Shown: piece by piece, positions 29,806-39,776 of the stretch
Layout of the letters: each line of letters starts with the position of its first letter
Position numbering within the stretch: the stretch's first letter is position 1
DNA from: Clavibacter tessellarius
GTDB taxonomy: Bacteria; Actinomycetota; Actinomycetes; Actinomycetales; Microbacteriaceae
DNA length: 39,807 bases
Assembly (NCBI RefSeq): GCF_001618005.1
Contig: NZ_LQXA01000050.1
Span: 1-39,807 of the forward strand
Direction of reading: 5' to 3'
Position numbers and translations under genes: made by a program
Notes under the pieces: generated by a model
Told to the model about the DNA's origin: nothing
Database searches by the model: none
Seen by the model: only the letters and a program-made list of their open reading frames with translations

Positions 29806-30527
29806 GCCACCAGCAGGATCCCCGTCCAGTGGCAGAGGAACGCCACCAGGGTGAACGCGTGGAAGATCTCGTGGAAGCCGAAGCGGCCGGGCCAGGGGTT
29901 CGGCCGCTTCAGCGCGTACGCGACCGCGCCGACCGTGTAGGCGAGGCCGCCCGCGAGGATGAGCGTCATCATGGCCGCGTCGGCGCGGAAGAAGTCGACG
30001 ATGAACACGAGCGACGCGTAGCCGAGCACGAGGTAGAGCAGCACGTAGAGCCAGCGCGGGGCGTGGATCCAGAACACGCGGAACAGGACGCCGAGCGCGG
30101 CGCCCGACCACACCAGCCAGAGCAGCAGAACCGACTCGTCGTGCGGCAGCGCCAGCACGGTGATGGGCGTGTACGAGCCCGCGATGAGCAGGAAGATGTT
30201 GGCGTGGTCCATCCGCTTGAGGAGGATCTTCGCCCGCGGCGACCAGTCGAACCGGTGGTAGACCGCGGAGACGCCGAACAGCAGCAGCGACGAGGCGACG
30301 AACACGGCGCACGCGATGCGGGCCGCGGCACCGTCGGCCACCATGATGAGCACGATCCCGAGTACGAGCGCCACCGGGGTCATGCCTGCGTGCAGCCAGC
30401 CGCGCCAGGTGGGCTTCGGCTCCGGGCCGACGTCCTGGGCGTCCTCCACGAGCGGGAGGTGAGCGACCGACGCGTCCTCCTCCGGGGTCTCGCCGAGCGG
30501 CCGGGAGGAGGAGGCGTCGCGCGTCAT
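29784..30527 (-). CDS. Hemolysin III / TrhA family membrane protein
   Basis: A 247-residue seven-helix membrane protein of the hemolysin III family (TrhA, PAQR-like). The conserved histidine motifs are visible: SAVYHRFDW after helix 2 and GFHEIFHAFTLVAFLCHW near the C-terminus, the residues thought to form a zinc site; KRMDHANIFLLIAGSYTPI marks helix 3. The first 45 residues are an acidic, Ser/Glu/Pro-rich cytosolic extension. The ATG at 30527 is 6 nt from a TACACT -10 hexamer, pointing to a leaderless mRNA. Despite the family name a haemolytic function is not established; E. coli TrhA has been linked to membrane energetics and lipid homeostasis. It diverges from the cis-prenyltransferase gene across 81 bases. 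Confidence 0.9.
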   Translation of the reverse strand: MTRDASSSRPLGETPEEDASVAHLPLVEDAQDVGPEPKPTWRGWLHAGMTPVALVLGIVLIMVADGAAARIACAVFVASSLLLFGVSAVYHRFDWSPRAKILLKRMDHANIFLLIAGSYTPITVLALPHDESVLLLWLVWSGAALGVLFRVFWIHAPRWLYVLLYLVLGYASLVFIVDFFRADAAMMTLILAGGLAYTVGAVAYALKRPNPWPGRFGFHEIFHAFTLVAFLCHWTGILLVATHPPVV

Positions 30528-30533
30528 CCTGCG

Positions 30534-30539
30534 AGTGTA
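30534..30539 (-). promoter_or_regulatory. -10 element of leaderless TrhA gene
   Basis: Read on the minus strand, TACACT ends 6 nt before the ATG at 30527. Confidence 0.55.
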
Positions 30540-30595
30540 GGACAGCCCGGGGGACGTCACCCCGGCGGGCGATCCGGGCTCCCGGGTGCGTGGGA

Positions 30596-30601
30596 TAGCG
30601 T
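30596..30601 (+). promoter_or_regulatory. -10 element of leaderless cis-prenyltransferase gene
   Basis: TAGCGT ends 7 nt before the GTG at 30609; no Shine-Dalgarno sequence is present. Confidence 0.55.
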
Positions 30602-30608
30602 TGCCCCC

Positions 30609-31394
30609 GTGCGAGAGAAGCCGATCCGACCGTGGCGCGGTCTCCTCTACCGGGCGTACCAGAAGCGCATCCGCCGCGGCCTCGACCGCAGCGCGCTCCC
30701 GCACCACATCGCGATGATCCTCGACGGCAACCGCCGCTGGGCCCGCCAGCTGGGCCTGGAGTCCGCCGCCCACGGGCACCGCGCCGGCGCGGCCAAGTTC
30801 CTCGAGTTCCTGGAGTGGTGCGACGACCTCGACATCAAGGTCACCACGCTCTACCTGCTCTCCACGGACAACCTCACGGGCCGCGGCAGCGACGAGCTCA
30901 CAGCGCTGATCGACATCATCGGCCAGCTCGCGGAGGACCTCTCCGAGCATCGCGACTGGCGCGTCAAGCACGTGGGATCCGACGAGGGCCTGCCGCCCGA
31001 GCTCGTCGCGCGCCTCGACGCCTCCGAGGAGCGCTCGAAGGGCAACACCGGGCTGCACATCAACCTCGCGGTCGGCTACGGCGGGCGCACCGAGATCGCG
31101 GACGCCATGCGCAGCATCGTGCTCGCGCACCACCTCGCGGGCGGCACGCTGGAGGACCTCGCGGGGCTCCTCACGCCGGCCCTCATCGGCGAGCACCTGT
31201 ACACCAGCGGCCAGCCGGATCCGGACCTCGTGATCCGCACCTCGGGCGAGCAGCGCATCAGCGACTTCATGCTGTGGCAGTCGGCGCACAGCGAGCTGTA
31301 CTTCATGGAGGCGCTGGGGCCGGACCTCCGCGAGGTCGACTTCCTCCGCGCTCTCCGCGACTACTCCTCGCGCCAGCGCCGCTTCGGGTCCTGA
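30609..31394 (+). CDS. Isoprenyl transferase (cis-prenyltransferase, UppS family)
   Basis: A 261-residue cis-prenyltransferase that condenses isopentenyl diphosphate onto an allylic diphosphate to make short- or long-chain polyprenyl diphosphates used as glycan carriers. The catalytic block IAMILDGNRRWARQ (about 35-48) with its aspartate, the HGHRAGAAKFLEFLEWC block, and RTSGEQRISDFMLWQSAHSELYF near the C-terminus are all intact. Actinobacteria often carry two such enzymes, one making Z,E-farnesyl diphosphate and the other making decaprenyl- or undecaprenyl diphosphate; product length cannot be fixed by eye. An uppS symbol would therefore be too specific. IspH at 37888 feeds the same isoprenoid pathway but is not in the same transcription unit. 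Confidence 0.93.
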   Translation: MREKPIRPWRGLLYRAYQKRIRRGLDRSALPHHIAMILDGNRRWARQLGLESAAHGHRAGAAKFLEFLEWCDDLDIKVTTLYLLSTDNLTGRGSDELTALIDIIGQLAEDLSEHRDWRVKHVGSDEGLPPELVARLDASEERSKGNTGLHINLAVGYGGRTEIADAMRSIVLAHHLAGGTLEDLAGLLTPALIGEHLYTSGQPDPDLVIRTSGEQRISDFMLWQSAHSELYFMEALGPDLREVDFLRALRDYSSRQRRFGS

Positions 31395-31623
31395 GGCGGC
31401 CGCCCCGCGCTCGCCGCCGTCGCGTCGGCCGGCCGCGCGGAGCAAGAGTTAATGTCCACGACACATCCGGACCCGCGTCGCACTGGTCACCGCGCGGGTG
31501 CGCGACGTAGGTTCCACTCATCGGGCATGGCGCCCGATCGAGAGGGCCGCTGGATCTCTTCTCGCCACCGTGGCCCGATCGCCGTCAGGATCCGAGCGCG
31601 AACGCTCGGGGATGGAGTGGCCC
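31395..31623 (+). other. Non-coding leader region before the PhoH-family gene
   Basis: These 229 bases lie between the cis-prenyltransferase stop and the chosen PhoH start. Locally less GC-rich spots are AGAGTTAATGT (31446-31456) and TAGGTT (31508-31513), the latter a possible -10 element about 110 nt before the gene. I see no convincing RNA fold or small open reading frame. Confidence 0.4.
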
Positions 31624-32979
31624 GTGGCCCCGATGGACAGCCAGAGCAGCACCGCACGACGCGCCAGCCGAGGGGAGGGGACGCCGCAGGCCGAGCGCAC
31701 GTACGTGCTCGACACCTCCGTCCTCCTGTCCGACCCGCGCGCGTTCTTCCGCTTCGCGGAGCACGCGGTCGTCATCCCGGTGATCGTCATCACCGAGCTG
31801 GAGTCGAAGCGGAACGATCCGGAGATCGGCTACTTCGCCCGCCAGGCGCTCCGCCACCTCGACCAGCTCCGCGAGGAGCACGAGCGGCTCGACTTCCCCA
31901 TCGAGGTGGGCGACGCGGGCGGCACGTTGCGCGTCGAGCTCAACCACTCGAGCATGGCGGGCCTCCCCAACGGCCTGCAGCTCGGGGACAACGACTCGCG
32001 GATCCTCGCGGTCGCCCTGAACCTCTCCACCGAGGGCCTCGCGGTCACGGTCGTCTCGAAGGACATGCCGCTGCGCGTGAAGGCCGCCTCCATCGGCCTC
32101 ATGGCGGAGGAGTACCGCGCCGAGCTCGCCGTGGACAGCGGATGGACGGGCATGGCTGACGTCACGCTCTCCGCCGAGCAGATGGCCGACCTCTACGACA
32201 GCGGCACCGTGCAGACCCGTGCGGTCGGCGACCTGCCCGTCAACACGGGCGTCGTGCTCCGCTCCGACCGCGGCCCCGCGCTCGGCCGCGTCGTGCGCCG
32301 CGGCACCGTGCACCTCGTCCGCGGCGACCGTGAGGTCTTCGGCCTCAAGGGCCGCTCGGCCGAGCAGCGGCTCGCGATCGACCTGCTCCTCGACCGCGAG
32401 GTGGGCATCGTCTCCCTCGGCGGCAGCGCCGGCACGGGCAAGTCGGCGCTCGCCCTCTGCGCCGCGCTCGAGGCGGTGCTGGAGAAGCAGCAGCACCGCA
32501 AGATCATGGTGTTCCGGCCGCTGTACGCCGTGGGCGGCCAGGAGCTCGGCTACCTGCCGGGCGACGCCACCGAGAAGATGAACCCGTGGGCGCAGGCCGT
32601 GTTCGACACGCTCGGCTCGGTGGTCTCGCAGAACGTCATGGACGAGGTGGTGGAGCGGGGGATCCTCGAGGTGCTGCCGCTCACCCACATCCGCGGGCGC
32701 TCGCTGCACGACGCGTTCGTGATCGTCGACGAGGCGCAGTCGCTGGAGCGGAACGTGCTGCTCACGGTGCTCAGCCGCATCGGCCAGAACTCGCGCGTGG
32801 TGCTCACGCACGACGTGGCCCAGCGCGACAACCTGCGGGTCGGCCGGCACGACGGCGTCGCGAGCGTGATCGAGACGCTGAAGGGCCACGAGCTGTTCGG
32901 GCACATCACGCTGACGCGCTCGGAGCGCAGCGCGATCGCCGCGCTCGTCACCGGGCTGCTCGACGGCGACCCCATGTGA
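31624..32979 (+). CDS. PhoH family protein with N-terminal PIN domain (PhoH2-like)
   Basis: A fusion of a PIN-like RNase domain and a PhoH ATPase, the PhoH2 arrangement reported to unwind and cut RNA. The PIN part opens with [12 protein letters not shown] (D30), followed by [11 protein letters not shown] and the acidic [12 protein letters not shown]. The PhoH part has Walker [14 protein letters not shown] (about 265-277), [26 protein letters not shown], Walker B VIVDEAQ (about 366-372) and THDVAQRDN. The start is uncertain: GTG at 31624 is chosen because GGAG stands 6 nt before it (451 aa); an ATG at 31612 or one at 31633 would change only the non-conserved head. In mycobacteria PhoH2 genes sit behind a phoAT antitoxin; no such gene is evident here. 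A strong hairpin follows. Confidence 0.9.
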   Translation: MAPMDSQSSTARRASRGEGTPQAERTYVLDTSVLLSDPRAFFRFAEHAVVIPVIVITELESKRNDPEIGYFARQALRHLDQLREEHERLDFPIEVGDAGGTLRVELNHSSMAGLPNGLQLGDNDSRILAVALNLSTEGLAVTVVSKDMPLRVKAASIGLMAEEYRAELAVDSGWTGMADVTLSAEQMADLYDSGTVQTRAVGDLPVNTGVVLRSDRGPALGRVVRRGTVHLVRGDREVFGLKGRSAEQRLAIDLLLDREVGIVSLGGSAGTGKSALALCAALEAVLEKQQHRKIMVFRPLYAVGGQELGYLPGDATEKMNPWAQAVFDTLGSVVSQNVMDEVVERGILEVLPLTHIRGRSLHDAFVIVDEAQSLERNVLLTVLSRIGQNSRVVLTHDVAQRDNLRVGRHDGVASVIETLKGHELFGHITLTRSERSAIAALVTGLLDGDPM

Positions 32980-32999
32980 TCCTCCCGCTCCCCGCAAGA

Positions 33000-33037
33000 C
33001 GACGGGCGCCGGTCCCCGAGGGGAGCGGCGCCCGTCG
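33000..33037. terminator. Bidirectional terminator between phoH-family gene and minus-strand run
   Basis: Twelve perfect base pairs (33000-33011 with 33026-33037), continued after one-base bulges by TCCCC/GGGGA (33013-33017, 33020-33024). It lies 21 nt after the PhoH stop and 15 nt after the stop of the small minus-strand gene. Confidence 0.85.
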
Positions 33038-33051
33038 GCGTCCTGGTTCCG

Positions 33052-33330
33052 CTAGCGGTCGAGCCGGGCGAGGATCTTGCGGCGTCGGCGGTGCAGCCTC
33101 CACCAGCTGACCGAGTGGCGCACCTGGATCTTCCCGAGCTCCGCCAGCCCGGGGAGGCCCTCTTCGGCTAGCCGCGCCTCGACGGCTGCCTTGTCGTCGC
33201 GGTCGGACGCCTCGATGATCGCGTTGGCCCGAGTCACCCGTTCCGACGACAGCGGGTGCGCGGCGATGGCCGCGTCCACCGCCGCGAGCGGCGTGCGCGG
33301 CTCCTCCACGGAGCCCCGGTCGGCGGTCAT
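33052..33330 (-). CDS. Small hypothetical protein at the end of the fumC run
   Basis: A 92-residue soluble protein of unknown function. The first 70 residues are acidic and helical (VDAAIAAHPLSSERVTRANAIIEASDRDDKAAVEARLAEEGLPGLAELG), while the end is strongly basic with Trp residues (SVSWWRLHRRRRKILARLDR), suggesting nucleic-acid or membrane contact, though nothing proves it. The ATG has GAGGG about 8 nt upstream and lies 16 nt after the fumC stop, so it is probably cotranscribed with fumC. Codon use is like its neighbours, and a strong terminator follows, both of which support it as a real gene. Confidence 0.7.
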   Translation of the reverse strand: MTADRGSVEEPRTPLAAVDAAIAAHPLSSERVTRANAIIEASDRDDKAAVEARLAEEGLPGLAELGKIQVRHSVSWWRLHRRRRKILARLDR

Positions 33331-33346
33331 GCCTCGACCCTCGCGG

Positions 33347-34774
<1,428 letters not shown>

Positions 34775-34854
34775 GCTGTTTCTCTCTCCTTCGGGACGGG
34801 TGATGCATCCGGACCCCGCGGGCCCGGTTCGCTCGGTCAGCGCGGACGGCCCCT

Positions 34855-35532
34855 CTAGCGGGGGATGTCGCCCACGATGACGTCGGGCACCGCGGTGCCC
34901 TCGAGGAGCTTGTAGTTGGCGCCGACGATGGCCAGGCTACCGGCCGCGACCCGGTCGGAGATCATCTCGGACGCCTCCAGCATGCGGGTCACGGTGCCGC
35001 GTAGGTGCTGGCGGCCGACCTCGCCGGCGTCGACCTCGGACGGGACGACGTGGTCGCCGGCGACGCGGCGGACCGCGGGCGCGATGGGCGCGATGAGGTT
35101 CGCGATGTGCGGCGGCAGCGCCTCCGCGTCCGGTGCGGCGCTCTCGATGGCGGCGCGCACGGCGCCGCACTCGTCGTGGCCGAGCACCACGATGAGCGGC
35201 ACGCCCAGCACGGCGACCGCGTACTCGAGGCTGCCGAGCACCGAGTCGGAGATGATCTGGCCGGCGTTCCGGACCACGAAGAGGTCGCCGAGCCCCTTGT
35301 CGAAGATGATCTCGGCGGCGAGGCGCGAGTCGCTGCAGCCGAAGAGCGCGGCCACCGGGCGCTGCACGTGGGCGAGCGCGGCGCGGCGCTCCACGTCCTG
35401 CCGCGGGTGCTCGGGCGTGCCGGCGACGAAGCGCGCGTTGCCCTCGATCATCTCCGCCCACACGGCGGCGGGTGCCTGCACGGTCTCGTCCTGCACGGTG
35501 TCCGCCTGCACGGTCTCTGCCTGGTCCGTCAT
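34855..35532 (-). CDS. Beta-class carbonic anhydrase
   Basis: A 225-residue beta-carbonic anhydrase interconverting CO2 and bicarbonate. Zinc ligands are recognisable: Cys in [11 protein letters not shown], and His and Cys in [31 protein letters not shown] is the typical dimer-interface and active-site stretch, and the Asp-Arg pair of the catalytic dyad lies in CSDSR. The first 20 residues are unusual, with three copies of a five-residue unit of the form (E/D)-T-V-Q-(A/D) encoded by a 15-bp tandem repeat. An SD-like AGAGGGG stands about 10 nt upstream of the ATG. It lies between DUF4245 and fumC in the same direction. Confidence 0.93.
   Translation of the reverse strand: MTDQAETVQADTVQDETVQAPAAVWAEMIEGNARFVAGTPEHPRQDVERRAALAHVQRPVAALFGCSDSRLAAEIIFDKGLGDLFVVRNAGQIISDSVLGSLEYAVAVLGVPLIVVLGHDECGAVRAAIESAAPDAEALPPHIANLIAPIAPAVRRVAGDHVVPSEVDAGEVGRQHLRGTVTRMLEASEMISDRVAAGSLAIVGANYKLLEGTAVPDVIVGDIPR
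35475..35514. repeat. 15-bp-period tandem repeat at the start of the carbonic anhydrase gene
   Basis: CCTGCACGGT occurs at 35475, 35490 and 35505, an exact 15-bp period. It encodes the TVQ pentapeptide repeats, so changes in copy number would keep the reading frame. Confidence 0.8.
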
Positions 35533-35546
35533 CCCTCTGTCCCCTC

Positions 35547-36257
35547 TCACGGTGCGGTGGTGCTGGTGCTGGTGCTGGTGGTCGTGCCGCCGGCGGGCGA
35601 CGGCGTCGGCGTCGCGCTCGCCGGGGTGCTGCGCGCGGCGGCGACCGCCTCGATGGCCGTGCGCAGCTCGTTCGCGTCGGCCGTGCCGTAGATCGCGTAG
35701 GTGCTGTCGCCCTCGACCGCGCTCGCGGCCAGGACGACGTTGCCCGGATCCTCCGCCCGCGCGTTGTCGTAGAGCGTCCACTCGAGGCCGCCGATCTCCT
35801 CGGAGCTCACCTCGGGCGCTGACTGCAGCGTCTCGTCGAGCCACGTGGGGTTCGCGTCGATGCCCTGCGAGATGCCGATGTAGCGGTTGCTCGGCGTGAT
35901 GAGGCCGATGTACCAGACGGCCACGCCGTCGCGGCCGGCCGGGCGGATCTCGGCGTCGTTGCTCTTCCAGGCCGTGGGCAGGTCGGGCACGACGAGCGTC
36001 TGGGGGAAGCCGCCCTGCGCCTCGGAGGCCGCGGCGCCGAAGTCGACGTCGGGCAGGATCGTGGTGTTCGACCGCGGCACCAGCGCGATGATGACCGCGA
36101 CGGTCGCGACCGTGACGATGAGCGAGTAGAGCAGGTTGCGGAACGTCTGCTTGGCGCGGTGCCGGCGGGAGTCCGCGGCCTTGCGGGCGGCGGTCTCCTC
36201 GGGCGTCTCCGGGCGGCCGAGCTCGGCGACGACGTTCGGCGTGCGGGGCTTCGCCAC
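35547..36257 (-). CDS. DUF4245 domain-containing membrane protein
   Basis: A 236-residue protein of the DUF4245 family, function unknown. The cytosolic head contains AKPRTPNVVAELGRPETPEETAARKA and a basic RRHRAKQTFRNLL, then one membrane helix (about 42-61) and an extracytoplasmic domain with DLPTAWKSNDAEIRPAGRDGVAVWYIGLITPSNRYIGI and GLEWTLYD, the family's conserved blocks. The tail is a Ser/Thr/Pro-rich low-complexity stretch. The GTG start at 36257 begins 2 nt after the XseB stop, so the gene is closely coupled to xseB. DUF4245 genes beside xseAB are a frequent actinobacterial arrangement, from family knowledge. Confidence 0.88.
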   Translation of the reverse strand: MAKPRTPNVVAELGRPETPEETAARKAADSRRHRAKQTFRNLLYSLIVTVATVAVIIALVPRSNTTILPDVDFGAAASEAQGGFPQTLVVPDLPTAWKSNDAEIRPAGRDGVAVWYIGLITPSNRYIGISQGIDANPTWLDETLQSAPEVSSEEIGGLEWTLYDNARAEDPGNVVLAASAVEGDSTYAIYGTADANELRTAIEAVAAARSTPASATPTPSPAGGTTTSTSTSTTAP

Positions 36258-36259
36258 GG

Positions 36260-36514
36260 TCAGCCGGCGTCGGATGCGGTGGTGCGGGCGGCATCGAGGC
36301 GCGCCTTGGCGCCGAGCAGCCACTCCTCGCAGCGGGCCGCGAGGGCCTCGCCGCGCTCCCAGAGGGCGATCGACTCCTCGAGCGTGGTCGCGCCCTGCTC
36401 GAGGTCGTTGACGACGCGCACCAGCGCGTCGCGTGCCTCCTCGTAGCTGAGCTCGGAGACGTCGGGCAGGCGAGAGCCGGTGTCGGCGCCGGTGTCGGCG
36501 GGGCTGGTGGGCAT
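36260..36514 (-). CDS. xseB: Exodeoxyribonuclease VII small subunit
   Basis: An 84-residue XseB, the small helical subunit that binds several copies to XseA and regulates the single-strand exonuclease. ELSYEEARDALVRVVNDLEQGATTLEESIALWERGEALAARCEEWL is the near-complete family domain, predicted to be two helices. The first 20 residues are an extra Asp/Thr/Gly stretch. The ATG at 36514 is chosen because upstream extension would run into XseA; it starts 10 nt after the xseA stop. The next gene follows after 2 nt. Confidence 0.93.
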   Translation of the reverse strand: MPTSPADTGADTGSRLPDVSELSYEEARDALVRVVNDLEQGATTLEESIALWERGEALAARCEEWLLGAKARLDAARTTASDAG

Positions 36515-36524
36515 GGGCGAGATC

Positions 36525-37841
36525 CTAGCTTTCGGAGCCGGACGCGAGCCGGGCGTCGGGGGCGGGCGAGGCGGGCAGCCGCGCGGCCGACGACGGGATG
36601 TCGTCGGTGGGGCCGGTGGAGGTGGCGCCGAGCGCGCCGGCGGCGAGGCGCAGCACGAGGCCGGTGCCGTCGGGGGCGTCGGCGGGGGTGCGGAGCGCGG
36701 ATCCGTCGGCCGTCTGCACGATGGCGTAGCCGCGGTCGAGCACGTGCTGCGGCGACAGCGTGCGCAGCTGCCGGGACAGCTCGCTCGTCTGCTGCATGCC
36801 GCGCTCGACGACGCGGCCGGCGAGCTCCGCGGACCGGGCGATGTAGCGGCCGAGCTCCTCGGCGCGCGAGTCGACGATCCACGCGGTGCTCGTGAGGACG
36901 GGCCGCGACCGCAGCTGCTCGATGCGGTCGATCTCGCCGCGCACCTGGCTGGTGAGGCGCATGCCGATGCGCGCCCGCGCCTGCTGCACGCGCGAGAGCT
37001 CCTCGGAGACGTCCGGCACGACGCGCTTGGCGGCATCCGTGGGCGTGGAGGCGCGGAGGTCGGCCACGTCGTCGAGCAGCGGTCGGTCGGCCTCGTGCCC
37101 GATGGCGCTGACGAGCGGCGTGCGGCACGCGGCCGCCGTGCGCACGAGCTTCTCGTCGCTGAAGACGAGCAGGTTCTGGAAGTCTCCGCCGCCGCGCGCG
37201 ATCACGATGACGTCGACCTCGGGATCCTCGTCGAGCACCCCGATGGCGCGCGTGACCTCGCCCGCGGCCCGGTCGCCCTGCACCGCGGTGTGCACGACGC
37301 GGAAGCGCACGCTCGGCCAGCGCAGCTGCGCGTTGCGGAGCACGTCCTTCTCCGCGTCGGAGTCCTTGCCGGTGATGAGGCCGATGCAGCCGGGCAGGAA
37401 CGGCAGGCGGCGCTTGCGGTCGGCGTCGAACAGGCCCTCCGCGCGCAGCGTCTGGCGGAGGCGCTCGAGCCGCTCGAGCAGGTCGCCGAGGCCGACGTGG
37501 CGCATCTCGAGCACCTGCATCGTGAGCGTGCCGCCCTTGACCCAGTAGTTGGGCTTCACGAGCGCGACGACGCGGGCGCCCTGACCGAGGTCGGCCGGGA
37601 TCTTCGCGCGCACCGACGACCACACCGTGAAGCTGATGGTGGCGTCGACGTCGAGGTCCTTGAGCTTCCCGTAGACGTTGCCGCCGGATCCGCCCCACTG
37701 CGTGATCTCGCCCTCGACCCAGGCCGTGCCGAGCCGATCGATCCAGCCCTTGACCTTGCCCGAGAGCACCGAGACGGGCCAGGGTGCGTCGACCGTGGGG
37801 GCGCCGGCCGCGGGCATCGACACCGTGCGCGTCTCGCTCAT
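36525..37841 (-). CDS. xseA: Exodeoxyribonuclease VII large subunit
   Basis: A 438-residue XseA, the catalytic subunit degrading single-stranded DNA from both ends. The N-terminal OB-fold reads WPVSVLSGKVKGWIDRLGTAWVEGEITQW. The catalytic domain contains GLITGKDSDAEKDVLRNAQLRWP, VDVIVIARGGGDFQNLLVFSDEKLVR and TPLVSAIGHEADRPLLDDVADLRASTPTDAAK, all conserved in the family. The C-terminal coiled region precedes VLDRGYAIV. The ATG at 37841 matches the usual N-terminus; further upstream the frame would enter the ispH promoter. It diverges from ispH over 46 bases and leads a six-gene minus-strand run. Confidence 0.95.
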   Translation of the reverse strand: MSETRTVSMPAAGAPTVDAPWPVSVLSGKVKGWIDRLGTAWVEGEITQWGGSGGNVYGKLKDLDVDATISFTVWSSVRAKIPADLGQGARVVALVKPNYWVKGGTLTMQVLEMRHVGLGDLLERLERLRQTLRAEGLFDADRKRRLPFLPGCIGLITGKDSDAEKDVLRNAQLRWPSVRFRVVHTAVQGDRAAGEVTRAIGVLDEDPEVDVIVIARGGGDFQNLLVFSDEKLVRTAAACRTPLVSAIGHEADRPLLDDVADLRASTPTDAAKRVVPDVSEELSRVQQARARIGMRLTSQVRGEIDRIEQLRSRPVLTSTAWIVDSRAEELGRYIARSAELAGRVVERGMQQTSELSRQLRTLSPQHVLDRGYAIVQTADGSALRTPADAPDGTGLVLRLAAGALGATSTGPTDDIPSSAARLPASPAPDARLASGSES

Positions 37842-37875
37842 CCGTCCACCCCGCTCGACGCCCAGATCGGGCGCA

Positions 37876-37881
37876 TACAAT
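37876..37881 (+). promoter_or_regulatory. -10 element of leaderless ispH
   Basis: TACAAT, a near-consensus -10 hexamer, ends 6 nt before the GTG at 37888. It lies in the 46-base gap to the divergent xseA. Confidence 0.65.
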
Positions 37882-37887
37882 TGACAC

Positions 37888-38979
37888 GTGACTACAGCGA
37901 CCACTGACCAGCGACTCGTGGGAGCACCCGTCGTCAGCCTGTCGATGCCGCGGATGCCCGGCGTCCGCAACAGGCTCAAGGATAACCCGGTGGCAGGACC
38001 CAAGAAGGTCCTGCTCGCCGCCCCCCGCGGGTACTGCGCGGGCGTCGACCGCGCCGTCGTGGCCGTCGAGAAGGCGCTCGAGCGCTACGGCGCCCCCGTC
38101 TACGTGCGGAAGCAGATCGTCCACAACGTGCACGTCGTCTCGACGCTCGAGCGCATGGGCGCGATCTTCGTGGAGGAGGTCGACGAGGTCCCCGAGGGCG
38201 CCCACGTCGTCTTCAGCGCCCACGGAGTCTCGCCGGCCGTCGTGCAGGGCGCGGCCGACCGCGGCCTGCAGGCCATCGACGCCACCTGCCCCCTCGTCAC
38301 CAAGGTCCACCGCGAGGCCGTGCGCTTCGCCAAGGCCGACATGCAGATCCTCCTCATCGGCCACGAGGGCCACGAGGAGGTCGAGGGCACCGCGGGCGAG
38401 GCGCCCGAGCAGACCATCGTGGTCAACTCCCCGGAGCACGCCGACGTGATCGAGGTCAAGGACCCCGACAACCTCGTCTGGCTCTCGCAGACCACGCTCT
38501 CGGTCGACGAGACGATGGAGACGGTCCGCCGCCTCCGCGCCCGCTTCCCGAACCTGCAGGATCCGCCGAGCGACGACATCTGCTACGCCACCCAGAACCG
38601 CCAGGTCGCCATCAAGAAGGTGGCGGTCGACGCCGACCTCGTCATCGTCATCGGATCCGCGAACAGCTCCAACTCCGTCCGCCTCGTCGAGGTCGCGCTC
38701 GAGTACGGCGCCAAGGCGTCGTACCGCGTCGACTACGCGTCCGAGGTCAAGCAGGAGTGGCTCGACGGCGTGCAGACGGTCGGCGTCACGAGCGGTGCGT
38801 CCGTCCCCGAGGTCCTCGTGCAGGAGCTGCTCGACGACCTGGCCGACGCCGGCTACGGCGACGTCACCGCGGTCGTCACAGCCGAGGAGGACCTCGTCTT
38901 CTCGCTCCCCAAGGAGCTGCGCAAGGACCAGTCCGGCAACACGGACTCCCGCGCCATCGGCGGGCGCACCCGCGCGTGA
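37888..38979 (+). CDS. ispH: 4-hydroxy-3-methylbut-2-enyl diphosphate reductase
   Basis: A 363-residue IspH (LytB), the last enzyme of the MEP pathway, reducing HMBPP to IPP and DMAPP with a [4Fe-4S] cluster. The three cluster cysteines are in [24 protein letters not shown] and [11 protein letters not shown]; the catalytic Glu and His lie in [14 protein letters not shown] and VHNVHVV. A 35-residue N-terminal extension precedes [14 protein letters not shown]. The GTG start stands 6 nt after a near-perfect -10 hexamer with no ribosome site, so the mRNA is probably leaderless. The stop overlaps the GTG of the next gene by 4 nt. Confidence 0.96.
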   Translation: MTTATTDQRLVGAPVVSLSMPRMPGVRNRLKDNPVAGPKKVLLAAPRGYCAGVDRAVVAVEKALERYGAPVYVRKQIVHNVHVVSTLERMGAIFVEEVDEVPEGAHVVFSAHGVSPAVVQGAADRGLQAIDATCPLVTKVHREAVRFAKADMQILLIGHEGHEEVEGTAGEAPEQTIVVNSPEHADVIEVKDPDNLVWLSQTTLSVDETMETVRRLRARFPNLQDPPSDDICYATQNRQVAIKKVAVDADLVIVIGSANSSNSVRLVEVALEYGAKASYRVDYASEVKQEWLDGVQTVGVTSGASVPEVLVQELLDDLADAGYGDVTAVVTAEEDLVFSLPKELRKDQSGNTDSRAIGGRTRA

Positions 38980-39776
38980 GCGACGACGACGGCCCGCGCC
39001 GTCCCGGCCGACCCGCCCCGCGCTACGGCGAGTACGCGTCGTCGTCGTCCGCTGGCTCGTCCTCGGACGGGTCCGGCCTGTCGGAGGCGGATGCCCGCAT
39101 CGTCGCCGAGGCCGCCGAGTACCGCCGCGCGCAGGCGGAGCGCGATGCGCCCGCCGCCCCCGCGGGCCGCGGTGCGAAGAAGGGCGCCGCACCCGCCGCG
39201 CCGCAGACCCTCGCCGAGCAGATGGCGGAGGAGCGCAAGGCCGCCCGCGAGCGGATGCTCGCCGAGCGCCGCGACGCCGAGAAGGCCGCGGAGGCGGAGC
39301 GTCGCCAGGCGCGGCGCTCGCCGTCCGCCGGTCCCACTTCCGGTCCCGGTCCGTCGAGCGAGCCCGGTCGGCCGGGGTACCTGCCGACGCAGGAGCCCCG
39401 CCGTGCCGGTCGACGCCTCGACGCCGCCGTCACGATCGCCCTGCTGGCGGTGGGCGCGCTGAACCTGCTGTTCAGCCTGGGCTCGTACACGGACCTGCCG
39501 GGGGCCCTCTCCCGCGCGTTCCCTGCCCTCGGCATCGCGGGTGCGTACACGCCCACGTCGGCGACCGGCCCCGTGGGAGTGGCCCTCCTGGTCATCACGG
39601 TGTCCGTCTTCGCGGCGACCGTGGCCCTCTCCCTCCGCCGGATCCGACTCGGCCGCATCGCGTTCTGGGTCCCGCTGGTCGGCGTCGTGGTCGCGACCGT
39701 GGTCTCCGCCCTGCTCCTGTCGAGCCTGCTCACGGCGGATCCGGCGTTCCAGCAGTTCGTCATGAACCGCGGGTAG
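38976..39776 (+). CDS. DUF6264-like membrane protein
   Basis: A 266-residue protein, function unknown, resembling the DUF6264 family found beside ispH in Microbacteriaceae (family assignment from memory). The N-terminal half is cytosolic and low in complexity: [14 protein letters not shown], then a highly charged helical stretch (about 75-120, rich in Ala, Glu and Arg, likely coiled coil). The second half has three or four membrane helices (about 149-168, 197-218, 229-254). The GTG start overlaps the ispH stop (GTGA), so translation is coupled to ispH. Its conserved position suggests a link to envelope or isoprenoid metabolism, but there is no direct evidence. Confidence 0.8.
   Translation: MSDDDGPRRPGRPAPRYGEYASSSSAGSSSDGSGLSEADARIVAEAAEYRRAQAERDAPAAPAGRGAKKGAAPAAPQTLAEQMAEERKAARERMLAERRDAEKAAEAERRQARRSPSAGPTSGPGPSSEPGRPGYLPTQEPRRAGRRLDAAVTIALLAVGALNLLFSLGSYTDLPGALSRAFPALGIAGAYTPTSATGPVGVALLVITVSVFAATVALSLRRIRLGRIAFWVPLVGVVVATVVSALLLSSLLTADPAFQQFVMNRG

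Noticed and set aside
31395-31623. A riboswitch or antitoxin gene upstream of the PhoH-family gene
   Set aside because: No conserved fold could be drawn and no frame there has a ribosome site with gene-like composition; it is left as an unassigned leader.
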